Shown here: positions 46,101 to 54,066 of the stretch, in pieces
How the letters are laid out: each line of letters starts with the position of its first letter
How positions within the stretch are numbered: the first letter of the stretch is position 1
Source: Methylocystis sp. KS32
GTDB lineage: Bacteria > Pseudomonadota > Alphaproteobacteria > Rhizobiales > Beijerinckiaceae
NCBI GenBank assembly: GCA_002862095.1
Contig: PHSQ01000002.1
Coordinates: 124,001-188,000 of the forward strand
Direction of reading: 5' to 3'
DNA length: 64,000 nt
Position numbers and translations under genes: made by a program
Notes under the pieces: model-generated
What the model saw: the letters and a program-made list of their open reading frames with translations, nothing else
The model's database searches: none
What the model was told of the DNA's origin: nothing

Positions 46101-46702
46101 GCGCGCGCCAGCAGCTTGGCCCCCTCCGGCGGCAGATTGGACGAGGGCGTGGTTGCCTGATCGGGCGCCGGAGGCGCGAGCGGAACCGCCTCTTGCGGGG
46201 ACGTTCCGGCGGAAATCGTCACCTTTCCGTCGGCCATGAGCGAGAGACGCAACTCGAGATCGAGCATCTCCAATCGGTGCGGCTTGATCCGCCCGGCGAG
46301 CAATGAGCGCAAATCAACCGAAATCACGGCGCGGGGAGCAACGACGATAAGGCGGCCGTCGGATTTTACCGAAAGCCCCTCGATGGTTAGCGTCGGTCCG
46401 TGATCGGTATTCGCGATCGCGACGCCGCGCAGCCCGAAAGCGTAGCGACCGCCGTAAAGCTCGTCGAGAGAATTGACGATCGTCGGCGCCAGCCAGTCGA
46501 AGCCAATAGGACCGCGACAAAGAGCGACCAGAAATACGCCGACGGTCATGCTCAGCGCGAGCAGAACGCCAATTCCAACGTTACGAGCCCCGCGAACGAT
46601 CCGCCGAGCCCCAAGCGAGAGATGCGGCCTTCGCAACCGCAACCCGGTCACCCCGATTCGCGCGGGTCTCTCGTCTTCGCCGCCGGCTTGCTGTTCTATC
46701 AA
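43178..46702 (-). CDS. Large AsmA/YhdP-like envelope protein (DUF3971)
   Basis: 1174 residues. A cytoplasmic N-terminus and one membrane helix (about 42-64, GIGVLLALSMTVGVFLVALC) precede a very long periplasmic repetitive beta region and an AsmA-like C-terminal domain with LSFDGYVDLARETVDIGGSYVP and NNLVSNIPVFGQILTG (about 1095-1130). This fits YhdP/AsmA-like proteins, which form lipid-transfer tubes between inner and outer membranes in other Gram-negatives. Forty-three bases upstream of metG on the same strand. Divergent from bcp. Confidence 0.88.
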   Translation of the reverse strand: MIEQQAGGEDERPARIGVTGLRLRRPHLSLGARRIVRGARNVGIGVLLALSMTVGVFLVALCRGPIGFDWLAPTIVNSLDELYGGRYAFGLRGVAIANTDHGPTLTIEGLSVKSDGRLIVVAPRAVISVDLRSLLAGRIKPHRLEMLDLELRLSLMADGKVTISAGTSPQEAVPLAPPAPDQATTPSSNLPPEGAKLLARAGGALRLLSDLATSPDSVIGAVDRVGVSHGRLVIDDRTVGRVISYDNLTLSLDKSPGGMKFNLGATTAGRLWAITASAHGLPGSRRDFDAEAQGFTLDDIMLLGGLRKLPFDTDAHLSTKLHFALGADGRVAEASGAVRLGNGYFRLDEPDFEPVMIDEVSVAAHWDKAGRQFIISPVQIKTGSLDMTLEGDIAPPPPETSLIEAGAASDLWVASLRLAKPAMVGPERAGQQPLRLDRSNIRLQLSLAGKKFEARDFELSAPDVNVTGSATIEWASNPHVAYELSFENSQIAALIRLLPTHSAAPVRYWLTDHEPSGVIKRGEFKADFTQADLVAMRYELPPPDEAIHGEADIVNMTLVDLIPGLPPLSGLSTHLRLTGRTMNLDGATGVLDTPQNRRINISEGRFSIIDTALKPSPAEMEMRLAGSVEAVAEILVIPSLSPYVGLPVEPAQLKGQIEGRLHANLEVGDKARPNRTVVAVEANTTNLSIEHFLGSERLEGAALNIVEDRATGLKINGVGKVFGGPATLDVKRAPGEGSRTEAQLNVILDDAARSKAGFALPGVSGPVAAQVKTTLPFNDAETPVELDLSRASLENILPGVVKPPGKPAKAQFTLMKRPDGVTLEHFALDAGASQLAGVVELSKEGAFRSAKFSQFRLSPGDDARVEIQRGPEALKFTVHGVNLDARPMLRGLTSTAADKPGQGGGKSTISFDDLDLDLKSPIVSGFGKQILSNVEFKWERRGGKPRVFSLSGHFGREPMAVMLTRADGGAPRIEISSADGGALLSFLDLYGRMDSGVLNARISLGQGRSDGVVHVRDFYLKNEPAMRQLMAQGVSRADDKGGYKFDPESVRVARLQADFGWSQGRLSLQDGIMSGPEMGLSFDGYVDLARETVDIGGSYVPAYGLNNLVSNIPVFGQILTGGAHEGVFALNYRVTGALGAPTVRVNPLSALTPGLFRKIMGVMDDTARPQEPVR

Positions 46703-46895
46703 TCGTCCCCGCTATAAATCCCTTGCCGCGCCTTGCAGTATATCTTCTTCCGCGACGGCTGGGCCAAAACGATGGCGCAAATGAGCCCGACGCAAAAAAT
46801 CGGGCTTCCTCGGCCTAGCTTTGGCGCTTGCCTTAAGCGCGCGGCTTTGCAAACTGGAAATACGATAGGACGTCTCCTCGGGAAGGGAAAGCGCA

Positions 46896-47378
46896 ATGAC
46901 CACCACAACGACGGCCGCTCTCAACGAAGGCGACGCGGCGCCGTTTTTCAAGCTTCCGGGCGCCGCCGGCGAAACCGTGTCTCTCGCCGACTTCCAGGGG
47001 AAAAAACTGGCGCTTTATTTTTATCCCAAGGACGACACCTCCGGTTGCACGAAGGAGGCGATCGAATTCAACGGCTTGCGCGAAGAATTCGCGAAAGTGG
47101 GAACCACGATTTTGGGCATGTCTCCCGACTCGCCGAAAAGTCACGACAAATTCCGCGCGAAATACGAACTCGCGATACCCCTTGCCGCCGACGAGACCAA
47201 GGAAGCTCTGACGGCATATGGCGTCTGGGTTGAGAAAAGCATGTATGGCCGCAAATATATGGGCGTAGAGCGCACGACCTTTCTTATCGGGTCGGATGGA
47301 AAGATCGCTAAAATATGGAGAAAAGTTAAAGTCCCCGGACACGCCGAAGCGGTTCTCGCCGCGGCCAGGGCGCTGTAA
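46896..47378 (+). CDS. bcp: Peroxiredoxin of the Bcp/PrxQ group, single-Cys
   Basis: 160 residues. YFYPKDDTSGCTKEA (peroxidatic Cys at residue 51) is the PrxQ/Bcp signature. The resolving Cys that often lies five residues later is Ile/Glu here (CTKEAIEF), and no other Cys exists in the protein, so it must work as a 1-Cys enzyme with an external thiol. Reduces peroxides in the cytoplasm. GGGAAAGCG before ATG. Divergent from the AsmA-like gene; convergent with the TPR gene across a repeat island. Confidence 0.93.
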   Translation: MTTTTTAALNEGDAAPFFKLPGAAGETVSLADFQGKKLALYFYPKDDTSGCTKEAIEFNGLREEFAKVGTTILGMSPDSPKSHDKFRAKYELAIPLAADETKEALTAYGVWVEKSMYGRKYMGVERTTFLIGSDGKIAKIWRKVKVPGHAEAVLAAARAL

Positions 47379-47436
47379 CCGGGCCGCCTGCTCTTTATCT
47401 CCTCACATAACAAAGACGACGGCGACTTTTTCTTAG

Positions 47437-47803
47437 TTCTACTGCGTCATGAACGAATCTGTTGGCGGTTTCGTCATTGCGAGCCGAAGGCGTGGCAATC
47501 CAGGGGGGCTGGCGTTGCTCTGGATTGCTTCGCTGCGCTCGCAATGACGGGCCGCGATCCAGCGGGCCGACCCACGCCGTCATTGCGAGCCGAAGGCGAA
47601 GCAATCCAGGGGGGCTGGCGTTGCTCTGGATTGCTTCGCTGCGCTCGCAATGACGGGCCGCGATCCAGCGGGCCGACCCACGCCGTCATTGCGAGCCGGA
47701 GGCGTGGCAATCCAGCGGGGCTGGCGTGGCTCTGGGATTGCTTCGTCTCGCTCCCAATGACGGGCGCTGGCCCGGCCCCAGGCCGCTTCGTGACGCAGTA
47801 GAA
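47437..47803. repeat. Compound repeat island: three 106-bp tandem units with inverted ends
   Basis: TTCTACTGCGTCA at 47437-47449 and its exact inverse TGACGCAGTAGAA at 47791-47803 flank the island. Inside are three units spaced exactly 106 bp apart (47473, 47579, 47685). Each has GTCATTGCGAGC at the left and GCTCGCAATGAC or a variant at the right, around CAATCCAG and GGATTGCTTC. Units 1 and 2 are nearly identical; unit 3 is more diverged. The last three bases of the left-facing TPR gene begin right after the right end. The palindromes may stop transcription between the convergent genes. Confidence 0.9.
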
Positions 47804-48766
47804 TTAGTGCGCTGTCGGCGAAGCGCCTTTCTTCGCCAACAGCTTCTCGACTTCGTCCGCCCCTTTACGCGCCGAAGCGAGATCCGGCTTGAGCTTTAGA
47901 GCCGCTTCATAGTCCAGCTTGGCGTGATCGAGATCGTGCTTGCCCCGATAGGCGTTGGCGCGGTTGACGAAAGCCGAGGCGTAAGTCGGGTCAAGCTTTA
48001 TGGCGGCGTCGAACGCGGCGATGGCGCGATCGTAATCGCCCTTCCCATGCAAGGCCAAACCCAAATTATTTTGGGCTTGGGCTGATTTGGGGTCCAACCT
48101 GGCGACTTCGGTTAAATCGGCCTCCGCGCGGACGTAATCCTTTTTGGATTGGAAGAACGCGCCCCGGGCGCTCAGCGCGGCCGTGGAATGTTTGTCGTAT
48201 TTCACCGCCTCGTCGAGATCGGCGAGTTCTTTTTCCAAATCGCCCTTTTGCCTCCAGGCGATGGCTCGCGCCACCAGGACCCCGACATCCCTTGGCGCCA
48301 ATTTCAACGCCTCGCCGTAGTCGGCGATCGCGCGATCGAGGTCCCCTTTAAGGCTGAACAACTCGCCACGACCGAGATACGCGGAGGCGTCCTTAGGGTG
48401 CGAGGCGATCGCCGCGTCATAGTCTTTGAGAGCGTTTGCGTAATCGCCTTTCGCCCTGTACGCCCCCGCGCGCTGGCTTAAAATCGCGCTGGAGCCTGGA
48501 TCGAATTCGAGAGCCTTGCTGTAATCCGAGATCGCGTTGTCCCAATCGCCTTTCAATCGATAGGCGCCAGCGCGATTCGCATAGGCCGCGAGTTTGTTGT
48601 GTTTCGACTCTTGCGAAATCTTTTCGATCACCGATGAGCAACCGGAAATTCGCCCTTCCACGTTCCCGCCGCGACAATCGGACCACGCATCCTTCGCTTC
48701 GCCCAACGATGCCGTGGTGAAAAAAAAGGCGGCGATGAGCGCTGCCCGGGAACAAGACAAAAGCAT
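47804..48766 (-). CDS. Secreted TPR-repeat protein
   Basis: About 320 residues. A signal peptide (LLSCSRAALIAAFFFTTASLGEA) is followed by seven tandem 34-residue TPRs ending in a pattern such as ALKLDP (about 60-300), then a short Lys-rich tail. TPRs bind protein partners; the location is probably periplasmic. Two starts exist six bases apart: 48766 has AGGTG at normal spacing while the ATG at 48772 is too near it, so 48766 is preferred. No enzyme domain. The partner is unknown. Confidence 0.82.
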   Translation of the reverse strand: MLLSCSRAALIAAFFFTTASLGEAKDAWSDCRGGNVEGRISGCSSVIEKISQESKHNKLAAYANRAGAYRLKGDWDNAISDYSKALEFDPGSSAILSQRAGAYRAKGDYANALKDYDAAIASHPKDASAYLGRGELFSLKGDLDRAIADYGEALKLAPRDVGVLVARAIAWRQKGDLEKELADLDEAVKYDKHSTAALSARGAFFQSKKDYVRAEADLTEVARLDPKSAQAQNNLGLALHGKGDYDRAIAAFDAAIKLDPTYASAFVNRANAYRGKHDLDHAKLDYEAALKLKPDLASARKGADEVEKLLAKKGASPTAH

Positions 48767-48772
48767 GGGCAT

Positions 48773-49225
48773 TCACCTGAAGAGGGCGCCGACTGCTAAA
48801 GACGACTATTTTTATAGCTTATAAATTGCGGCTATGCGGCGCAATAAGATTGTTCGCAAAAAAGCGCGCTGGCTCCGACGACGCCGGAGGTCGCCGAATA
48901 GGTCCGTTAGCCAAACGTTTTCGTGCGCTCGCAACGCGCAAGCGTCTCGGCGTTCGTTAAAATTGGTTAGCTATTTATTAGTGTTGACCGCAACTGGAAC
49001 CGGTTGCGAATCAGTGTGGAATCATATTTTAAGTCTAAGGGTTATCTGATTTTTGCGCGCCAGTGTGGGGTGTCAGGATCGGCGGCGTCGCGGGGAGCGG
49101 CGTCCGTCCAGTTCCAAGCGCCAAGGTCGGATGAGCGGCCTTAAAGCGCATTCCGTTCGAGCGATAGGAAATCGGTCAAAATCAAGACGCTCGAGTAAGC
49201 TTCCACGTTCGTGCTGGAGGATCAA
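48773..49225. other. Intergenic gap between divergent TPR and heptad-repeat genes
   Basis: About 450 bases without a gene I can support; a 71-codon Arg-rich frame at 48834 on the plus strand has no signature. It holds the AT-rich stretch 48950-49050, a CGCAAC (48989) / GTTGCG (49003) inverted repeat, and a partial palindromic repeat at 49146-49195. Confidence 0.45.
49146..49195 (+). repeat. Partial copy of the variant palindromic repeat
   Basis: CGCATTCCGTTCGAGCGATA followed by GGAAATCGGTCAAAATCAAGACG. It matches the first half of the D1 variant at 53834 (TTTCCGTTCGAACGATAAG, AAAATCAAAAG). No long 3' stem follows. Confidence 0.6.
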
Positions 49226-49951
49226 ATGCTGGCAAATAAATTCGAATTCGTCCGCGATGAACAAAAAACGGCGGACCCGATTAACTTGCAGGACTTGCAG
49301 CGGAAATTATACGCGAGTTTGGAAAAGAACCGCCAAGAAGATTGCGCCGCCTCCCGACCCGATCTGCCCGCCGCGCTCGAACTCATCTCCAAAGTCGCGG
49401 GAGCGCTGGATCTGATGGAAAAGCGCGCCAGAGATATCGAATCCTGGGCTCTTTCGACCATCCAGCAACTTCGCGGCGAGCTTGTCTCCGTCGAGAGTAA
49501 AGCGGCGGACTACGAGGGCCTGGTGCGCGAGACCGAACAAGTCGCGCGGGAGCTTCAGTTCAAATTGACCGCGGCCGAGCAGCGCGCGGCTCGCGCCGAG
49601 GAACGCGTGTCTCGCGCCGAAGAACGCTCTGAAAGAGCGGAAGAAGAAGTGCGGAAGGCGGAGACGCGCGCATCGCGGTCCGAGGAGCGCCTTTCCCGCG
49701 TTGAAGCAGCATTGAAAAAATCGGAAATCAGAGCGCAGCGCGCCGAAGAACGCATCGCCCGCGCTGAAGGGCGTGCATCGCGCGCCGAGGAAAGCGCCGC
49801 CAACACCGAAGCGTTGCTGGAGCATATCCACGATGTGATCACGAAGAACCTCTCCTCCGCGGTGGGCGTTCTGGGGAAACTAAATCCCGACGCCGATGTC
49901 GTCGCCGAACTGAACAAAAAGGTCGCCGCCCTCTCGGTTCGCGATATTTGA
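49226..49951 (+). CDS. Coiled-coil protein with ten heptad repeats, unknown
   Basis: 241 residues from ATG at 49226, chosen for GGAGG five bases upstream; an in-frame GTG at 49211 is the alternative. Residues about 115-190 hold ten consecutive seven-residue units of the form R-A-E-E-R-x-x (RAEERVS, RAEERSE, RAEEEVR, KAETRAS and so on). This predicts a long, highly charged coiled coil. An N-terminal region with LQDLQRKLYASLEKNRQ and a C-terminal ENLLSSAVG-like helix region flank it. No membrane segment, no known domain. Cytoplasmic structural or scaffold role inferred. Confidence 0.78.
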   Translation: MLANKFEFVRDEQKTADPINLQDLQRKLYASLEKNRQEDCAASRPDLPAALELISKVAGALDLMEKRARDIESWALSTIQQLRGELVSVESKAADYEGLVRETEQVARELQFKLTAAEQRAARAEERVSRAEERSERAEEEVRKAETRASRSEERLSRVEAALKKSEIRAQRAEERIARAEGRASRAEESAANTEALLEHIHDVITKNLSSAVGVLGKLNPDADVVAELNKKVAALSVRDI

Positions 49952-50229
49952 GAAGGTGGGATCGTCAGGCTCTCGCTTGAACGATCCTTTCCTAAGCAGG
50001 CCCCGGTTATCCGTCGCAGGAGGCGATGAGGCTCGAGCCCGGTCGGGGCAGAGCCGCCGTCGCGCGCCGTTCCCGTCGAAAATCCTTGCCTTTTTGGGCT
50101 GTCATGATGTTAGAAGCATAGGCGCGCGAAAATTTTCACCACCGCGTGACGCGGTTTTTCTATAAGTCGCGAAAAAACATCAGTTTCAGGGAGGCGGCCA
50201 ACCGGCCGGCATTCCTCAAGGGGAACCCG

Positions 50230-50904
50230 ATGCCCGAAGTCATCTTCACCGGACCGGCAGGCAGGCTCGAAGGCCGCTTCCACCAGTCCGCGACCCGCGG
50301 CGCGCCCATCGCCATCGTGCTGCATCCGCATCCGCAGTTCGGCGGGACGATGAATAACCAAATCGTCTATCACCTTTACTACGCTTTCGCGGAGCGCGGC
50401 TTTTCGGTGCTTCGCTTCAACTTCCGGGGCGTAGGCCGCAGCCAAGGCTCTTTCGACCACGGCGCGGGGGAGCTTTCCGACGCTGCGGCGGCGCTCGACT
50501 GGGCGCAGGCCGTGAACCCGGAAGCGCGCGCCTGCTGGATCGCGGGGGTTTCCTTCGGTTCCTGGATCGGGATGCAGCTACTGATGCGGCGACCCGAAAT
50601 CGAGGGTTTCGTGTCGGTCGCGCCTCCCGCCAATCGCTTCGACTATTCGTTCCTCGCCCCCTGCCCTTCGTCAGGTCTGTTCATTCACGGCGATCAAGAT
50701 CGCGTGGCCCCGCTCAAAGAAGTCACCGGCGTGATCGAAAAGCTGAAAACTCAAAAAGGGATCGCTATCGAGCACGCCGTGGTGAAAGGCGCAAATCACT
50801 TTTTCGAGGACAAGATCGACCCCCTGATCGCGGAAGTCGACGCCTATCTCGACAGGCGGCTGGGCAATCCGCCGCGGATTTCCATTCCGGCGCGCAGCGA
50901 TTGA
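50230..50904 (+). CDS. Alpha/beta hydrolase, dienelactone-hydrolase-like
   Basis: 224 residues from ATG at 50230, preceded by AAGGGGAA; upstream in-frame ATG at 50146 has no comparable signal and lies in a poorly coding stretch. LHPHPQFGGTMNN (about 36-48), FNFRGVGRSQGSF (about 70-82) and the nucleophile elbow GVSFGSW (about 113-119) are characteristic of a conserved alphaproteobacterial hydrolase group. A later HGDQDRV and GANHFF supply Asp and His. Substrate unknown. Four bases from the convergent TlpA-like gene. Confidence 0.85.
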   Translation: MPEVIFTGPAGRLEGRFHQSATRGAPIAIVLHPHPQFGGTMNNQIVYHLYYAFAERGFSVLRFNFRGVGRSQGSFDHGAGELSDAAAALDWAQAVNPEARACWIAGVSFGSWIGMQLLMRRPEIEGFVSVAPPANRFDYSFLAPCPSSGLFIHGDQDRVAPLKEVTGVIEKLKTQKGIAIEHAVVKGANHFFEDKIDPLIAEVDAYLDRRLGNPPRISIPARSD

Positions 50905-50908
50905 GGCG

Positions 50909-51508
50909 CTAACCCGTCTTCGTCAGCGCGGGGATGATCTGCTCCTCTATCGCTTCTCGGTCGAGGGGGCCGAGAATCGAAACCTCAATGGTAGGCCCCG
51001 GCGCGATGACAAAGGTGGCCGGGACGCCGCGCGCGCCCAGCGCCCGTTGCAGATAGGCATGGCTGTCGGCGCCAACCGCGCGAAAAGGATCGCCATGTCG
51101 CGCCAGGAAGTCTCGCGCATGTTCCGGCTCGTCCTTGACGTCAGCGCCATAGATTGGCGCGAGATCGCGTGCGGCCAAATCGACCAGCAGTTCATGCTCT
51201 TCGCGGCAACTCGGACACCAGCTCGCCCAGAAATTCAATATGGAACGACGGCCGGCCAGATCGGCGCTGGAAAAGCCTGGCGTCGCGGACCCGTCCGCTC
51301 TCGTTAGGCCAGGCACCGCCGCGAGTGCGAAATCCGCCAGCCGGAAAGGATTGAAGAGACGCGCCGACATATCCTTTCGCGCCCAAAACTGAGCCACGAC
51401 GACGGCCCCCGCGCCGACGACGGCCCCTCCGGCCGCGCCAAGGATGAACCGCCTCCTGGAAGCCCAGACCTCATGTTGCGATGCAGTATTTTTTATCTCT
51501 TCTTTCAT
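50909..51508 (-). CDS. TlpA/CcmG-like thiol-disulphide oxidoreductase
   Basis: 199 residues from ATG at 51508 with CGGAAG upstream; longer in-frame starts would run into anmK. The N-terminal SRRRFILGAAGGAVVGAG resembles a twin-arginine signal/anchor (S-R-R-x-F-I). The thioredoxin fold has NFWASWCPSCREEH (CPSC redox pair) and GVPATFVI with the cis-Pro. A periplasmic reductase of protein disulphides or cytochrome c maturation partner is inferred. Follows anmK by 61 bases on the same strand. Confidence 0.85.
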   Translation of the reverse strand: MKEEIKNTASQHEVWASRRRFILGAAGGAVVGAGAVVVAQFWARKDMSARLFNPFRLADFALAAVPGLTRADGSATPGFSSADLAGRRSILNFWASWCPSCREEHELLVDLAARDLAPIYGADVKDEPEHARDFLARHGDPFRAVGADSHAYLQRALGARGVPATFVIAPGPTIEVSILGPLDREAIEEQIIPALTKTG

Positions 51509-51569
51509 GGCGCTTCCGTCTGCCTCCATTGAGGGCGTAGCTTCAAGCCGATTTCTACCTGGGCTGAGT

Positions 51570-52679
51570 TCACACTCTCCCTTTCGCCAACACACCGCCC
51601 CTCATTGGCTCGGGGACGCCCGTCGTCGTCGGATAGGTCAAGGCCTTTCCTTCCAATACACGCACCGCGAGAAATCCGAACGCCTGGGCCTCGAGAAAAT
51701 CCGACGACCATCCGACGACGTCGGCCGTCGTCACCTTGCAAGGAAGGCGCGTGACCAACTCCCGAACAAGGATCGGATTGCGGGCGCCGCCGCCGCAAAC
51801 GATCAGGAGCTGGGGCTCCTTCGGCAAGTGAGGAAACAGCCTGAGCACTGATGCAGCCGTGAAAGCGGTCAGCGTGGCGGCGGCGTCCTCAGTTGAGAGA
51901 TTACGTATTATATCAAGTGAAAAAGAGTTTCTGTCTAAAGACTTTGGAGGCGATACTTCAAAAAATGGATGAGCTAATAACCGCAACAAGGCGGCTTCGT
52001 TGACACGGCCCCGCGCGGCCGTATGACCATCGCGGTCGATCGGCGCGCCGGTGCGCTGGAACATCAAATCGTCGATCAGAGCATTGCCCGGTCCGGTGTC
52101 GCAGGCGATGGGTTCGCCGGATTCGGAAATGAAGCTGACATTGGCGACGCCGCCGATATTCAACAAAGCGACCTCGCCGCGCAGTCCGCCCGCCACAACC
52201 AGAGCGCGATGAAAAACCGGGACGATGGGGGCCCCCTCTCCGCCGGCGGCGATATCGGCCGCCCGAAAATCGTAAACGACATCCATGCCGAGCCGGGCGG
52301 CCAAATTGGGTCCATCGCCGATCTGGATCGTCAAACGTTGTTTTGGGCGGTGCAACACAGTTTGGCCGTGAAAGCCAACGACGGAGATGCTCGCGGGATC
52401 GATCGAATGGTCGCGTATGAGGCTCTCGACCGCGTCAGCGTGCCGATCGGTGACCATTCGTTCGGCGAAGGCGAGCACGCCTGGCCGGGCGTCGCGATCC
52501 TCCAAGGTCGCGGCCTCGGCCAAGGCGCCGCGCAAAAGGGCGCGATCGGCGTCCGAATAGGGAAACGCCGCGGCGGGACCGAAACTGACCGTCGCTTCGC
52601 CATCCGTTTCGATAAGGGCTGCGTCAACCCCGTCCATCGAGGTTCCAGACATAAGACCAATGGCGCGATATGTGGACAA
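51570..52679 (-). CDS. anmK: Anhydro-N-acetylmuramic acid kinase
   Basis: 369 residues. GLMSGTSMDGVDAALIE (about 8-24) is the AnmK signature; GFHGQTVLH, NIGGVANV (about 174-181) and ACDTGPGNALIDDL follow, then CGGGARNPILVREL. Phosphorylates 1,6-anhydro-MurNAc during murein recycling. The start codon is TTG with AGGAG seven bases upstream, which decides it. In many relatives anmK is divergent from tyrS; here the upstream gap leads to a cold-shock gene instead. Confidence 0.95.
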   Translation of the reverse strand: MSTYRAIGLMSGTSMDGVDAALIETDGEATVSFGPAAAFPYSDADRALLRGALAEAATLEDRDARPGVLAFAERMVTDRHADAVESLIRDHSIDPASISVVGFHGQTVLHRPKQRLTIQIGDGPNLAARLGMDVVYDFRAADIAAGGEGAPIVPVFHRALVVAGGLRGEVALLNIGGVANVSFISESGEPIACDTGPGNALIDDLMFQRTGAPIDRDGHTAARGRVNEAALLRLLAHPFFEVSPPKSLDRNSFSLDIIRNLSTEDAAATLTAFTAASVLRLFPHLPKEPQLLIVCGGGARNPILVRELVTRLPCKVTTADVVGWSSDFLEAQAFGFLAVRVLEGKALTYPTTTGVPEPMRGGVLAKGRV

Positions 52680-53087
52680 CGCGATGCTCCTGCCCAGGCC
52701 GCCGAAAGCTCAAGTGGCGCTAAAAAAAACTTTATCGGCGTGCGCGACGCCGGTTCGAGCCGTCGACCGCCATCCGCGCGCGAATTGCTTCCGGCGACCG
52801 CCTCGACCTCTAGTATAGCGCAGCTTCACCGCTTCTTGAGGATTTCGCCGGCGTCGCACGTCGGCTTGGTCAATTTTTTCGATGAATGACTACGTTAGGC
52901 GAGAAAATCTCTGGCCAAAAGGCGGGGACTTCTGATAGAAGTATCGACGCGCGGGACAATATGGCATTCAACAGGCACATCCCCATCAGATTAATTCGGA
53001 CGCCGCCGCGTGCCGAAGGTCTGCGCTTGGGCGTATTGCATATGGCATAGCGGTCTTGCCGTTTTTGGCGGAGACGAGCAGGTAGAC
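52680..53087. promoter_or_regulatory. 408-base gap upstream of the cold-shock gene
   Basis: No gene can be supported in this stretch. The region near 52880-53080 is less GC-rich than its surroundings. A long transcribed leader would be typical of cold-shock genes, whose 5' UTRs act as RNA thermosensors in other bacteria. I cannot define a promoter or a fold by eye. Confidence 0.35.
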
Positions 53088-53768
53088 ATGAGCAAAGGTA
53101 AGGATTTCCGGGGGCCGAGGAAACGCGGTTTCGACGACGACGGCCCGTATAATTACGATTCCCCGAGACCGGCCCGGCAGCAAAGGAGCCCCTTCGGCGG
53201 CGGGTTTTCCGATATGCCGCCAGCAATGGCCAGCAGCGAGCCGGCGATTGACGCGGTCGTCAAATGGTTCAAGTCCGACAAGGGCTTCGGCTTCGTGGAA
53301 CTCGCCAATGGCACGGGCGACGCCTTTCTCCATATCGGCGCCGTGCAGTCAGCCGGCTATGACGCTCTACCTCCAGGCGCGAAGCTGAAGGTCCAAGTGA
53401 CCAATTCCGTGAAGGGTCAGCAGGTCGCGCGTGTGCTGGAAGTCGATCTCGCAGGAGCGACCGAGCGCGCGCCTCCGCCACCGCGCAGCGGCGGCTTTGG
53501 CGGCGGCGGCTTCGACGCTCCTCGTCCACCCCGCCGTCAGGCTCCGGACCCGTCCACCGCCGTGACTGTCGCCGGAAAAGTGAAATGGTTCGACGAGACC
53601 AAGGGATATGGTTTCGTGCAATCCAACGATGGGGGCAAGGACGTCTTCGTCCATATTTCGATCCTCACCCCTTCTGGCGTGAGCACCCTTGCCGAGGGGC
53701 AACCGGTCACGATGCAGGTCGTGGACACTCAGAAAGGCCGCGAGGCGCTGTCGATCACGATCGATTAG
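53088..53768 (+). CDS. Two-domain cold-shock protein
   Basis: 226 residues from MSKGKDFRGPRKRGF, the typical N-terminus of Rhizobiales double cold-shock proteins; an upstream ATG at 53010 would add an unlikely 26 residues. Cold-shock domain 1 (about 53-118) has the RNP motifs KGFGFV and DAFLHI; domain 2 (about 160-225) has KGYGFV and DVFVHI. A Gly/Pro-rich linker joins them. Binds single-stranded nucleic acid. A terminator follows after the stop. Confidence 0.95.
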   Translation: MSKGKDFRGPRKRGFDDDGPYNYDSPRPARQQRSPFGGGFSDMPPAMASSEPAIDAVVKWFKSDKGFGFVELANGTGDAFLHIGAVQSAGYDALPPGAKLKVQVTNSVKGQQVARVLEVDLAGATERAPPPPRSGGFGGGGFDAPRPPRRQAPDPSTAVTVAGKVKWFDETKGYGFVQSNDGGKDVFVHISILTPSGVSTLAEGQPVTMQVVDTQKGREALSITID

Positions 53769-53787
53769 ACAGATCCAGACCAAATTT

Positions 53788-53822
53788 TACGCCGCGAGGC
53801 CGAACAGGCTTCGCGGCGTTTC
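53788..53822 (+). terminator. Rho-independent terminator after the cold-shock gene
   Basis: ACGCCGCGAGGCC (53788-53800), loop GAACA, GGCTTCGCGGCGT (53806-53818), then TTTCTT. A 13-bp stem with one G-T pair and a T run, starting 19 bases past the stop. Confidence 0.9.
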
Positions 53823-53833
53823 TTATAGCCGTT

Positions 53834-53931
53834 AGAGCCCTTTCCGTTCGAACGATAAGAAATAATTTAAAATCAAAAGATTGAAGCGAATTCTTATCAA
53901 AAAAGTCTATCAAGTTTTTTGGATTTTGCTC
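53834..53931 (+). repeat. Palindromic repeat variant, copy D1
   Basis: AGAGCCCTTTCCGTTCGAAC opens the element, then AAAATCAAAAGATTGAAGCG, and the standard 3' stem (AAAAGTCTATCAA and GGATTTTGCTCG) closes it. The 5' module differs from that of copies A, D2, E and F, but the 3' module is shared. It abuts copy D2. Confidence 0.75.
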
Positions 53932-54043
53932 GAGCGCTTTCCGACCAGACGGAATCGTCTGGTCGATTAAGAAATCGCTCCAGATTCAAAAAGCTGGAGC
54001 AAAATCAGAAAAACTCTATCAACTTTTTCGGATTTTGCTCGAG
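53932..54043 (+). repeat. Intergenic palindromic repeat, copy D2 (full length)
   Basis: The best-preserved copy. Hairpin 1: CGACCAGACG (53942-53951), GAAT, CGTCTGGTCG (53956-53965), a perfect 10-bp stem. Hairpin 2: GCTCCAG and CTGGAGC around ATTCAAAAAG. Hairpin 3: AGCAAAATC and GATTTTGCT around ACTTTTTC-type sequence. It ends 23 bases before mazG. Confidence 0.9.
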
Positions 54044-54066
54044 CGGCGTCGGAACAGGACTTCTTC

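Noticed and set aside
47473-47762. Possible CRISPR array
   Set aside because: Units are 106 bp with near-identical interiors rather than short repeats with unique spacers, and no cas genes are nearby.
48834-49049. 71-codon Arg-rich open frame between divergent genes
   Set aside because: No binding site, no domain, and it lies in a gap that should hold promoters.
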